Below, in pieces: positions 30,391 to 42,944 of a stretch of 64,000 bases of DNA. Source of the stretch: Synechococcus sp. CBW1002 (GTDB lineage: Bacteria; Cyanobacteriota; Cyanobacteriia; PCC-6307; Cyanobiaceae); the NCBI RefSeq assembly GCF_015840915.1, contig NZ_CP060398.1, positions 1,674,001-1,738,000 on the forward strand. The letters are read 5' to 3'. A program made the position numbers and the translations under genes. Positions within the stretch are counted from its first letter, which is position 1. Each line of letters begins with the position of its first letter. Below the pieces are notes generated by a model. That model did no database searches. It was not told the DNA's origin and saw only the letters and a list, made by a program, of their open reading frames with translations.

Positions 30391-30406
30391 GGTCGGACGT
30401 CCGACC
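30391..30406. promoter_or_regulatory. Perfect 16-bp palindrome upstream of rpsL
   Basis: GGTCGGACGTCCGACC is its own reverse complement. It lies between the IscA-like gene and rpsL, where the str-operon promoter or leader should be. It could be an operator or an RNA hairpin. No T run follows on either strand, so it is unlikely to be a terminator. Confidence 0.4.
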
Positions 30407-30426
30407 GATTTCGACAATCCGCCACA

Positions 30427-30783
30427 TTACTGGGTCGTCGGACGCTCCTCTGACGAACGGCTGAAGGCGGCCCCACACGCGCAGGCACGGATGCTGCCAA
30501 CGGGTCGGATCAGAAAGCCTCCGCCACTGAGGTCGCCGCGGTAATCCAGGCTGAGGCCTGTCAGCAGCCCTTGCTGGTCGGCGGGTGCGAACAGGGTGAT
30601 GCCATCGGCCCGGGCGATCGGCGTGCCCGCCAGATGGCCCGGGCGCAGGCGGATCGCCCAGCGCTCGCAGCTGCCGTCGATCAGATCCAGATGCATCATC
30701 CCGGGGGTGCCGGCGACGGCGGCCTGGCGTCCCAGTTCTGCCGCCGCCGCCGCCGTCAGGCGCAGGCTGTGACCCTTGGGCAT
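30427..30783 (-). CDS. IscA/HesB-like iron-sulfur biogenesis protein
   Basis: A 118-residue protein resembling the A-type carrier fold (HesB/Fe-S_biosyn). The N-terminal LRLTAAAAAELGRQA helix, the LSLDYRGDLSGGGFLI strand region and a C-terminal CACGAAF correspond to the usual C-G-C-G-x-S-F cluster ligands, with one earlier cysteine in GSCERW. The conserved central cysteine is shifted, so cluster binding is likely but not certain. It is about 66 bases upstream of rpsL on the same strand. Confidence 0.7.
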   Translation of the reverse strand: MPKGHSLRLTAAAAAELGRQAAVAGTPGMMHLDLIDGSCERWAIRLRPGHLAGTPIARADGITLFAPADQQGLLTGLSLDYRGDLSGGGFLIRPVGSIRACACGAAFSRSSEERPTTQ

Positions 30784-30841
30784 GGGCGGAGATGCGACAG
30801 GCTAAGCGTGGATCCAGTGTGCCAGTTGCCCACGCCCGAGT

Positions 30842-32710
30842 TCAGGGTGCTGCGGTCTCGATCCGCGCCATGGGGCGACCTCCGGGCACCAGGCCGAGGC
30901 CGTTGTGCACCGAGCCCGCCACGCCCCGGCCCTTGACCGTGTGCTGCCCGCCCATGACCAGCCCGGTGGAGCTGCCTCCATCGAGATTGAGCGCATCGCG
31001 CAGGCCCATCTGCTGGAGCACCCAGGCGGTTTCGCTGAGGGTGGGCCCGGCCTGATCCACCCCCTCCAGGGTGACCAGCCAGAGTCGTCGACCGTCGCTG
31101 CCGACCACGGTGCGGGGGGCTCCCTGGCGCAGGAAGGCATCGCCGAAGCCCTCGGCGGTTCCGTTCAGCACCACCCGGCCGTTCTGCAGCAGCAACGGCC
31201 CGCCTCCCATGACAGAGCCGGCCTGCCCAAGGGTGGAACTGGGCCGGCTGTCGATCTGCAGACGCTCCCCCGGGCTCCAGGGAAGGGGCGCTCCGGCGCG
31301 GGCCACCAGCAGGGAACTGCCCTCGGGCAGGGGGATGCCGCGTGCCAGAGCCGTGCCGTCGAAGAGTTGGGTCACGACACCGTTCTGAATCAGGGCCCCT
31401 GACTCAGAGCCGCTCAGAGCCTGGTAAGCGGCTCCCCAGTCGGCGGTGTAGCGGCTCAGGCCGCGCTGCACATAGCCGCTGTTGAGCACCGTCAGGGGTG
31501 TGCGCCTGCCGTTGGCGTCGATCACCCATTCCTGCAGTTGCAGCCGGCCGAACTGGGGCAGCTGCTGGCCGCTCCAGGCCATCACACCGCGGTTGAGAAT
31601 CGGCCCCGACAGCCAGCGGCCACCCTCCTTGAGGGCCCCGAGCGGCAGGCGGCGCACCCGATTGAAGTAGCCACCGTTGATCGCCACCAGGGCGTCCTGC
31701 TGGCGTGCCAGATCCGACAGGGAGCTGAGTCCCTGCATGCCGTCACTGCGGGTGAGGGTCCGCAGCTGCAGTGAGCTGGCCGCCGGATCCATCACGACAC
31801 TGTTGATCCGCAGATTGCGGCCGGCCACCGTGCGGGTCTGGCGATCCCAGCGGAGGTCGCGGCCCAGCAGCGCCTGAAGCCGTGGATCGATCGGTGCAGG
31901 CTTGGCGGCAGGGGCACCCGAGGAGCTGGCAGCGGCGCCATCGCCGGCCAGATCGACCACCAGGCGGTGTGGGGTGCCGAGGGTGAAGAGTTTGCTCAGG
32001 CGGGTGCCTGCGCTGACGCCCAGCTCGACGCCGCCTCTGCGAGCACGGGGTTGAAGGCCCAGGGCGGCGAGCTGGCGGAGCTGGTCGGGGGACCCTTCGA
32101 GCGCCACAAAGAGCCGGCTTCCCTCCTGCCGGACCAGGGCAGGCGCGTTGAGATCGAGAACGACCCGGCGTGTGCCGTCTGGGGTGGAGCTGCGCAGACC
32201 GAGGAGGGCCGCCGGCGGTAATTCCAGGTGGAGAGCGTCTCCCACGACGCGCGTCTGAACCCCAACCGCGTTCAGCAGGGGCAGCACGTTCACGGCGACC
32301 TCGTCGTCGAGGCTGCGCTGGTCCACCGCCGGCACCACCAAGGGGCGGCCGTACCACTCCAGATCGAGGGTGCCGCCGTCGATGGTGCGGCTGCTCACAC
32401 CGAGTTGCCCCTGGAGAACCTCCAGCGGCAGCCACAGTTCCGAGCTGCCGGCAGGCGATTGCCGCGATTCCCAGCGGGCCTGCTGACGCTGGCCGTTGAT
32501 CACCACGGCCGTACCTGTGCTGGCGCGCTGGGCTACGGATCGGATCTGCCCCAACCACGGCTGAGCCGAGCGGCTGGGGGTGGGCGGAGCGTCCGGAAGT
32601 CGCGTGGATTCAGCAGTCAGGACCGGTGGCGCCGGTAGCGAGGCCAGCGCCTGGGGCAAGGCCGCCACGGAATCGGCGGCGAGCAGGAGCAGCAACGGGG
32701 CCAGGACCAT
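30842..32710 (-). CDS. Phosphodiester glycosidase family protein (NAGPA/DUF2233 type), probably exported
   Basis: A 622-residue protein. The ATG at 32710 gives a hydrophobic leader (MVLAPLLLLLAADSVAALP) that looks like a signal peptide. Residues 60-280 are beta-rich with an AMIN-like stretch (RRVVLDLNAPALV; HRLVVDLAG). The C-terminal half is a NAGPA domain: DALVAINGGYFN, GGGPLLLQNGRVV, RRLWLVTLEG, and NLDGGSSTGLVMGG, the family's GGSS-ending catalytic region. Relatives remove sugars from phosphodiesters or act on cell-wall sugars; here a periplasmic envelope role is inferred. It is divergent from glsF. Confidence 0.8.
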   Translation of the reverse strand: MVLAPLLLLLAADSVAALPQALASLPAPPVLTAESTRLPDAPPTPSRSAQPWLGQIRSVAQRASTGTAVVINGQRQQARWESRQSPAGSSELWLPLEVLQGQLGVSSRTIDGGTLDLEWYGRPLVVPAVDQRSLDDEVAVNVLPLLNAVGVQTRVVGDALHLELPPAALLGLRSSTPDGTRRVVLDLNAPALVRQEGSRLFVALEGSPDQLRQLAALGLQPRARRGGVELGVSAGTRLSKLFTLGTPHRLVVDLAGDGAAASSSGAPAAKPAPIDPRLQALLGRDLRWDRQTRTVAGRNLRINSVVMDPAASSLQLRTLTRSDGMQGLSSLSDLARQQDALVAINGGYFNRVRRLPLGALKEGGRWLSGPILNRGVMAWSGQQLPQFGRLQLQEWVIDANGRRTPLTVLNSGYVQRGLSRYTADWGAAYQALSGSESGALIQNGVVTQLFDGTALARGIPLPEGSSLLVARAGAPLPWSPGERLQIDSRPSSTLGQAGSVMGGGPLLLQNGRVVLNGTAEGFGDAFLRQGAPRTVVGSDGRRLWLVTLEGVDQAGPTLSETAWVLQQMGLRDALNLDGGSSTGLVMGGQHTVKGRGVAGSVHNGLGLVPGGRPMARIETAAP

Positions 32711-32978
32711 GGCGGGCTGCGGCAGAGGGCGGAAACCTAACCCTGATGGATGAGGTGTGCCGCACTGCAAGGATCCGTGAGCGTGCAGGACGCCCCTGGT
32801 GGAACCAGCCGCGACAACGGGTGCCTCGGCGGAACCGGTGGGTCGCGATTGGAACGGCGTCAGGGGTGCAACTTCGGTAGTGTCAGTCCCTACGATGGAC
32901 CGTTCTGCGTATCGCCGGGGCCATACCGCCATCGGTCTTAGCAGTCGCACGTCGTGTCCGCAGGTCCCGTCCAGCGTT

Positions 32979-37586
<4,608 letters not shown>

Positions 37587-37612
37587 GTGGCTGTGTCCAC
37601 TGCGGTCACGAC

Positions 37613-37649
37613 ATGGATTCACTCTCCCCGGATGGATTCACTCTCCCGG
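37613..37649. repeat. Imperfect tandem duplication downstream of glutamate synthase
   Basis: ATGGATTCACTCTCCCCGG at 37613-37631 is followed directly by a near copy at 37632-37649 that is one C shorter. It lies in the 138-base gap between the convergent glutamate synthase and lipA genes. Confidence 0.7.
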
Positions 37650-37724
37650 GAGGGACAGTTGCTTCCTGTCCACTGACCATCCTGCTGCCACTCCGGTGAT
37701 GGACCAGCGCGGGCTCCCTGGTGC

Positions 37725-38615
37725 TCAGCGGGGGAATTCCCGCATCAACCGCTGCACCTCCCCGGCGTGGTAGCTACTTCGGGTCAGAGGGGAGCTCACC
37801 ACCTGCAGGAAGCCCAGATGGTCCTCTCCATGGAGGCGGAAGCCCTCGAACTGAGCGGGTGTCACGAAGCGCTGCACAGGCAGATGCTTGGGGCCGGGGG
37901 AGAGGTACTGGCCGATGGTCACGATGTCCACCGCGTGGGCGCGCAGATCGCGGAGCACGTCGTCCACCTCGGCGTCGTGTTCGCCCAGTCCCACCATCAG
38001 GCCTGATTTGGTGTAGGTGCGGGGCCAGCTTTCGTGCACCCTCTGCAGCAGCTCCAGGGAGCGTTTGTAGATCCCCTGGGGCCGCACCTGGCGATAGAGA
38101 CGCGGCACGGTCTCGATGTTGTGGTTCAGCACCTCGGGCGCGGCCGCCATCACCGCAGCCAGGGCCTCCCAGTTGCCGCAGAAGTCGGGGATCAGCAACT
38201 CGATCGTGGTGAGGGGCGAGCGGCGGCGCACCGCTTCGATGCAGGCCACGAACTGGCTGGCACCGCCGTCGGAAAGGTCGTCGCGGTTCACCGAGGTGAT
38301 CACCACGTGGCTGAGCCCCATCCGGCTCACCGCTTCCCCCAGCCGCTCCGGTTCGCTGGGATCGAGGCTGCGCACGCTCTTGTCGAAGTCGATGTCGCAG
38401 TAGGGGCAGGCCCGTGTGCAGCCGGGCCCCATGATCAGAAAGGTGGCCGTGCCTCCGGCGAAACACTCGCCGATGTTGGGGCAGCTGGCCTCCTGGCAGA
38501 CCGTGTTGAGCTTCAGGTCTACCAGCAGATCGGCCACGGCTCCGATCCGCTCCCGCTGGGGCGCCTTCACCCGGAGCCACTCGGGTTTGGTGGGGGTGGG
38601 CTGGCTGGTCACCAT
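37725..38615 (-). CDS. lipA: Lipoyl synthase
   Basis: A radical SAM enzyme that inserts two sulfurs into octanoyl groups on lipoyl domains. The auxiliary cluster motif is [12 protein letters not shown] (C-x4-C-x5-C), the radical SAM motif GCTRACPYC (C-x3-C-x2-C), and the C-terminal RSSY serine ligand is present. With the ATG at 38615 ([16 protein letters not shown]) it is 296 residues; a TTG at 38627 is an alternative. Cyanobacteria may have two LipA paralogues; which one this is cannot be told here. Confidence 0.95.
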   Translation of the reverse strand: MVTSQPTPTKPEWLRVKAPQRERIGAVADLLVDLKLNTVCQEASCPNIGECFAGGTATFLIMGPGCTRACPYCDIDFDKSVRSLDPSEPERLGEAVSRMGLSHVVITSVNRDDLSDGGASQFVACIEAVRRRSPLTTIELLIPDFCGNWEALAAVMAAAPEVLNHNIETVPRLYRQVRPQGIYKRSLELLQRVHESWPRTYTKSGLMVGLGEHDAEVDDVLRDLRAHAVDIVTIGQYLSPGPKHLPVQRFVTPAQFEGFRLHGEDHLGFLQVVSSPLTRSSYHAGEVQRLMREFPR

Positions 38616-38689
38616 GGCCGGGCGCAATGCACGACTCTAGAAACCGGTCTCGGCCAGCCGGCTGGGGCGATCCCTTACACTCCGGAAAT

Positions 38690-38763
38690 CGGGATGTGGC
38701 GCAGCTTGGTAGCGCACTTCGTTCGGGACGAAGGGGCCGCAGGTTCGAATCCTGTCATCCCGA
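38690..38763 (+). tRNA. tRNA-Pro (anticodon CGG)
   Basis: A 74-base cloverleaf. The acceptor stem is CGGGATG/CATCCCG, the D arm GCGC-AGCTTGGTA-GCGC, the anticodon arm CTTCG-TTCGGGA-CGAAG (CGG), and the T arm GCAGG-TTCGAAT-CCTGT. The discriminator is A and CCA is not encoded. It lies just upstream of lipA on the opposite strand. Confidence 0.95.
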
Positions 38764-38882
38764 CTCTTCTCCTCGCTTCCCCGCCAGCAGTTTGCTAGCT
38801 GGAAGGAGCAGCTCCCTGTCAGGACAGGTCTCGCGGACCTCTGCTCCATTCAGATCAATCGGGTGGGCATGACCGGTGGCGT

Positions 38883-41210
38883 TCAGGCCGGGATCGCCAC
38901 CACCTGGTTACGGCCTCGCTCCTTCGCGGCGTACATCGCGCCATCGGCCCGGGCGATCAGGCCATCCATCGATTCGCCGGGGCGCGCCAGAGCCACCCCC
39001 ACACTCACCGTGATCTGCGCCTCCCCCTCGGGGATCGGCACCGGTTCACTCGCCAGGCGCCGCAGCTTCTCCCCGATGGCGATCGCATCCTCCAGGCCCT
39101 GCACTCCGGGGAGCACCACCATCAGCTCATCACCGCCGATCCGGGCGGCCAGGTCCGAGGCGCGCAGGCAGGAGCGGAGCCGCTCGGCCATGGCCTGCAG
39201 CACCGCATCGCCGGCTTGGTGGCCGTAGGTGTCGTTCACCTCCTTGAAGCGGTCAAGGTCGCAGAAGAGCACCGCCAGCTCCCCTCCCCGGCGCTGGTCG
39301 CGGCCCATGAGCTGCTCGATCTGCGTGAAGACCTCCTCCCGGTTCAGCAAGGTGGTGAGGCTGTCAGTGGCGGCCCGCAGTTCCAGCGCCTTCTTGATGG
39401 CGATCCGCTCCGTCACATCGCGCCAGATGACGCTGAGTTCGTCGCCCACCTTCACCACCCGGATGTCGAATTGCCGTATGCCGCCATGCACCTCATGCTG
39501 GTGGTACTCGAACTCATCAAGCACCAGCGGTTCTCCGGTGGCCAGCACCTGCAGATAACGATCGAACAGTCCGTTCTCAACATGACCCGGCCAGAACTGC
39601 CGCAGGGTGCTCCCCACGAACTCGTCGAGGGGCATGTGGTTGTAAGCAGCGGCGGCGGGGTTGGCCCGCAGGATGCGCAGATCCGTGATCCGCCCCTCCT
39701 CGTCCCGCACCGGCCCGAGCAGTAGATGGGGATCGAGCAGGGAATCGAGGGTGATGCTCAGCCGCTGCTGCTCGGCCTTGAGCTGCTGCTGGGCCTGCAC
39801 CAGCTCCGTGACGTCGTAATTCACGCCCATGATCCGCACCACCTTGCCCGCGTCATCGAAGAACCGGCGCGACGCGGCCTGGATGTAACGCACCCCTCCA
39901 TCGGGCCAGACCACCCGAAAACGGAGGGCGTACTCGCGCTCGCCGCGCACGGCCGCCGCCAGTTCGCTCTGAGCGAACTGGCGGTCCTCGGGATGGACCG
40001 TCTGCGACCACGCCTCCACCGCACCGGAGAACTTCTCCGGATCCACACCGTAGATCTGGTACATGACCGAATCCCAGGTGAGCACGTCGTTCACCGGATC
40101 CCAGTCCCAGATCCCCACCACGCCGGCGGCGGCAGCTGTCAGGAGGTATTCCGCCTGGGCCACGATCTCGGTGATCTCGTCGAGCTCCAGCAGCACATGC
40201 ACCACTGCACCATGGGCATCGCGGAGGTTGCTGAGCTGCAGATTCCCCCAGCCCCTCAGCCCGTCCGCCCGCCGGAACCTCACCCGCACGCCGTAGCCGT
40301 CGATTTCACCGCGCAGCACGCTCGCCAGCGCGGCAGGGTCCATCGGTGTTGCGGCCTGTGGATCCTCCACGGACACAAGCTCCAGGGCGGCAAACACCTG
40401 CTTCAGGCTTCCCCGGGCCAGCACGGCCGGGCCCAGCCCCAGCAGGGAGCTGAGCTGCCCATTGGCCTGCAGGATGGTCCCCGTATCCGGGGCGCACAGC
40501 GCCAGGCCCACACTGCATTGTTCCAGGGTGCGGTGCAGCAGCTGCTCGGTCCTGTTCAGGGCCCCCTCGGCCTCAACCTGGAGCGTGATGTCGATGAACT
40601 GGCCGATCAGAAACTCCACATCTCCGCTCGGGTTCCGGGAGCAGGACACGCAGAGATCGATCCAGACGGGTCGTTCCCTGTCCGAACCAGTGCGCACCTT
40701 GATTCGATAGCTGGAGCGCCGGTTGGCCAGGATCTCCTCCACGAGAACCTGCTCGCGCTTGACGTCGTCCGGATGGGTGATGTCTTGCCAGTGCAGGGAG
40801 TGGGTGGATTGGGGGTCGCAGCCAAGGATCTCGCAGAAGGCCGGGTTCGTCAGGAAAAAGCGACCGCTGGCATCGGTCAGGCCCACGCCGGCGGCGGAAT
40901 TGTCGATCGTGGTCCTGAAGAGCTCCTCACTGCGGCGTCGCTGTGCTGACTCCCGTGAACGCTGGGCCGCGAGATGCACGGCCACAGCCACCACACCGGA
41001 GAGTGCCAGCAGGCGCGTGAGGTAGTCGGTCGAGGGAAAGAAGCCCCAGTAGAGCCCCGACGCGATCGCCAGTGCATAGGCCTGCACAATCAGGGGGATC
41101 ATCCGGCGTGGCGTCACGACGCTCGCCGAGAGCGCCACCACCAGGAAGTAATAGGGCAGCAGCGGGACGTTGCGCGGCAGGGTCAGATCGAGAAGGAACA
41201 GCCCGACCAT
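38883..41210 (-). CDS. Membrane-linked multi-PAS diguanylate cyclase, N-terminus cut off by IS1595
   Basis: A 775-residue reading from the ATG at 41210. Two or three hydrophobic segments (residues 2-80) precede four PAS-like domains (about 94-212, 223-350, 352-470 and 481-603) and a GGDEF domain (604-772). The active-site motif is GGDEL (692-696), with an RASD product-inhibition site five residues before it, so it probably makes cyclic di-GMP, though GGDEL is a less usual version. The frame continues across the IS1595 insertion: the first 26 codons of the original gene are at 42248-42326. The surviving ATG sits exactly at the insertion point, so a slightly shortened protein may still be made if a promoter exists. 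Confidence 0.85.
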   Translation of the reverse strand: MVGLFLLDLTLPRNVPLLPYYFLVVALSASVVTPRRMIPLIVQAYALAIASGLYWGFFPSTDYLTRLLALSGVVAVAVHLAAQRSRESAQRRRSEELFRTTIDNSAAGVGLTDASGRFFLTNPAFCEILGCDPQSTHSLHWQDITHPDDVKREQVLVEEILANRRSSYRIKVRTGSDRERPVWIDLCVSCSRNPSGDVEFLIGQFIDITLQVEAEGALNRTEQLLHRTLEQCSVGLALCAPDTGTILQANGQLSSLLGLGPAVLARGSLKQVFAALELVSVEDPQAATPMDPAALASVLRGEIDGYGVRVRFRRADGLRGWGNLQLSNLRDAHGAVVHVLLELDEITEIVAQAEYLLTAAAAGVVGIWDWDPVNDVLTWDSVMYQIYGVDPEKFSGAVEAWSQTVHPEDRQFAQSELAAAVRGEREYALRFRVVWPDGGVRYIQAASRRFFDDAGKVVRIMGVNYDVTELVQAQQQLKAEQQRLSITLDSLLDPHLLLGPVRDEEGRITDLRILRANPAAAAYNHMPLDEFVGSTLRQFWPGHVENGLFDRYLQVLATGEPLVLDEFEYHQHEVHGGIRQFDIRVVKVGDELSVIWRDVTERIAIKKALELRAATDSLTTLLNREEVFTQIEQLMGRDQRRGGELAVLFCDLDRFKEVNDTYGHQAGDAVLQAMAERLRSCLRASDLAARIGGDELMVVLPGVQGLEDAIAIGEKLRRLASEPVPIPEGEAQITVSVGVALARPGESMDGLIARADGAMYAAKERGRNQVVAIPA

Positions 41211-41217
41211 TGCCAGA
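41210..41217. repeat. Target-site duplication of IS1595, left copy
   Basis: TTGCCAGA at 41210-41217 is repeated exactly at 42248-42255, immediately outside the two inverted repeats. Eight bases is the usual duplication for the IS1595 family. Confidence 0.92.
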
Positions 41218-42247
41218 CTTGATTACCCAGCTCGCTCCGCGCAGGCCATTTGTCCCGACTAGAGTGGTACACAGATACTGTTCTGGCCATGGCGCGCAAC
41301 GGCATCCAGTTCCAGAAGGGCCTGTCTCTGCCTGAGTTCCAGCGGCTCTACGGCACAGAGGAGCAATGTGAGGCTGCTCTGGAGAAGGCTCGCTGGCCGG
41401 ATGGGTTCCGGTGCCCTCGCTGCAATGGGCATGAGCATGGCCTGGTTTACGGCCGACGACTCAAGCGCTACCAATGCCGCAACTGCGGCCATCAGACAAC
41501 ACTCACGGCCGGCACGATCCTGCAGGCCACCAAGCTCCCTCTGACAAACTGGTTCCTGGCCTTTTATCTGATCGGCCAGGCCAAGAACGGGATCTCCTCG
41601 CTGGAATTGAGTCGTCACCTGGGCGTCAACTACGACACCGCCTGGCTGCTTCACAACAAGATCCTGCGGGCGATGAGCGAACGGGAGGAGGAGTATCTGC
41701 TGCGGGGAAAGATTCAGATAGATGATGCTTACCTCGGCGGAGAACGCACTGGCGGCAAGGTGGGTCGCGGATCAGAAAACAAGATTCCGATCGTGGCAGC
41801 CGTCTCGTTGAACGAGTCCGGCCATCCGATCCACGCAAAGATCGCGCCGGTGAATAGCTTCAGTTCAGAGGCGATCGCTAACTGGTCCTTGAATAATCTG
41901 ACTCCCGGTAGCGATGTACTCTCCGATGGCCTGGCCTGCTTCCGCGCCGTGACAACGGCCAACTGCCACCACAAGGCGAATGTCACCACCGGCAAGCACC
42001 CCAACGACCTGCCGCAGTTCCGCTGGATCAACACCCTGCTGGGCAACCTAAAGACCAGCTTCAACGGCACCTTCCATGCCTTCAACTTTGACAAGTACGC
42101 CAAGCGCTACCTGGGCGGCTTCTGCTTCCGCTTCAATCGGCGCTTTGCCATGGCTGAGATGACCGAGCGCATCGCCAATGCAGTCTGCTGCTGCATGCCT
42201 TGCACGGAGCGGGATCTCAGGCTTGCGGAGGCTTATGGGTAATCAAG
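41218..42247 (+). mobile_element. IS1595-family insertion sequence, intact and recent
   Basis: A 1030-bp element. Its ends are a perfect 12-bp inverted repeat (CTTGATTACCCA at 41218-41229, its complement at 42236-42247) flanked by a perfect 8-bp direct repeat. It carries a single full-length transposase. The intact ends and duplication indicate a fairly recent insertion. It interrupts the 5' end of the diguanylate cyclase gene, in the opposite orientation. Confidence 0.93.
41289..42242 (+). CDS. IS1595-family transposase
   Basis: A 317-residue enzyme with the family's N-terminal zinc ribbon (RCPRCNG ... YQCRNCG, residues ~40-75). The catalytic core has IDDAYLGGERTGGKVGRG, VLSDGLACFRAV and FRWINTLLGNLKTSFNGTFHAF, the D-D-N/E pattern of ISXO2/IS1016-like transposases. 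The ATG at 41289 (MARNGIQFQKGLSLPEF) is the best start. The stop lies inside the right inverted repeat. No frame breaks are seen, so it is probably active. Confidence 0.93.
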   Translation: MARNGIQFQKGLSLPEFQRLYGTEEQCEAALEKARWPDGFRCPRCNGHEHGLVYGRRLKRYQCRNCGHQTTLTAGTILQATKLPLTNWFLAFYLIGQAKNGISSLELSRHLGVNYDTAWLLHNKILRAMSEREEEYLLRGKIQIDDAYLGGERTGGKVGRGSENKIPIVAAVSLNESGHPIHAKIAPVNSFSSEAIANWSLNNLTPGSDVLSDGLACFRAVTTANCHHKANVTTGKHPNDLPQFRWINTLLGNLKTSFNGTFHAFNFDKYAKRYLGGFCFRFNRRFAMAEMTERIANAVCCCMPCTERDLRLAEAYG

Positions 42248-42326
42248 TTGCCAGATGTAAAATTAACAACTGGCGGCGGATGTCGGCAGGCTCTGTGGGT
42301 GTCAGGAAAGAGCCCTGATGACTCAT
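42248..42326 (-). pseudogene. Displaced first 26 codons of the diguanylate cyclase gene
   Basis: Reading down from ATG 42326 gives MSHQGSFLTPTEPADIRR, then QLLILHLA. If the IS1595 and one copy of the duplication are removed, this joins in frame to MVGLFLLDLTLP at 41210. The join completes a longer first hydrophobic helix, which argues that 42326 is the original start and that the protein was about 801 residues. The last base belongs to the right target-site copy (42248-42255). Confidence 0.75.
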
Positions 42327-42469
42327 GGATTGATTGGCCCTTGATCTGCTTTGACTGGAAGCAGTCTGATGGGATCCCGATCACGGCAGCAGGACGGACA
42401 CATGCGATGACACAGGGTTGGGCCTGGTCACCCTGGCGGAGGGATCCACGCAACCCGTCGGGGGAATGG

Positions 42470-42783
42470 TCACGACCAGGTCACGACCCTGTGCTGCCTG
42501 TCCCCGTCCATGGCTTCATCCGCCCGCGCCATCAAGTCGTCGATCGATGCCCCTTTGCTCCACCAGGGACACGGGTTCGCTCGCCAGTCGCCGCCAGTGA
42601 GGGCCACCAGAAGCGCATCGCCGCCGATTCGGGCCACCAGATCCGAAGCCCGCAGGCAGGACGCACCAGATCCGCCCTGCCCCGGAGCACAGCGTCCCCG
42701 GTCTGGTGACCGAAGGTGTCATGACCCGTCCTGAAGCGGTCCAGGGCGCAGGCCGAGAGCACCACCACCAGGTCGAAGCTCAA
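42470..42783 (-). pseudogene. Decayed GGDEF-domain gene
   Basis: Pieces of a second diguanylate cyclase read on the minus strand in shifted frames. ALDRFRTGHDTFGHQTGDAVL is followed, after a frame change, by RASDLVARIGGDALLVAL and then, after the loss of about 20-30 residues, by ASIDDLMARADEAMD and a TGA at 42470-42472. Each piece aligns by eye to the intact domain at 38883-41210. The active motif has become GGDAL. A hydrophobic stretch readable just upstream (LLWILGLVLALIVWANP, about 42800-42865) may be its former membrane helix. Confidence 0.75.
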
Positions 42784-42944
42784 CAGTGGGGTTCCTTCCT
42801 TGCGGGAGAACCGGATTCGCCCAGACGATCAAGGCCAGAACCAGGCCCAGGATCCAGAGCAGGCGGCGATGACCTGCGGAACCCGCTGATCACAAGGCGG
42901 CCCAATCCTGTTACCCCGATTCTTCTATTTAAGCTCTGGTGGGG

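Noticed and set aside
32711-32978. Glutamine (glnA-type) riboswitch before glutamate synthase
   Set aside because: The conserved GGAAGTAGG-like core was not found in the leader.
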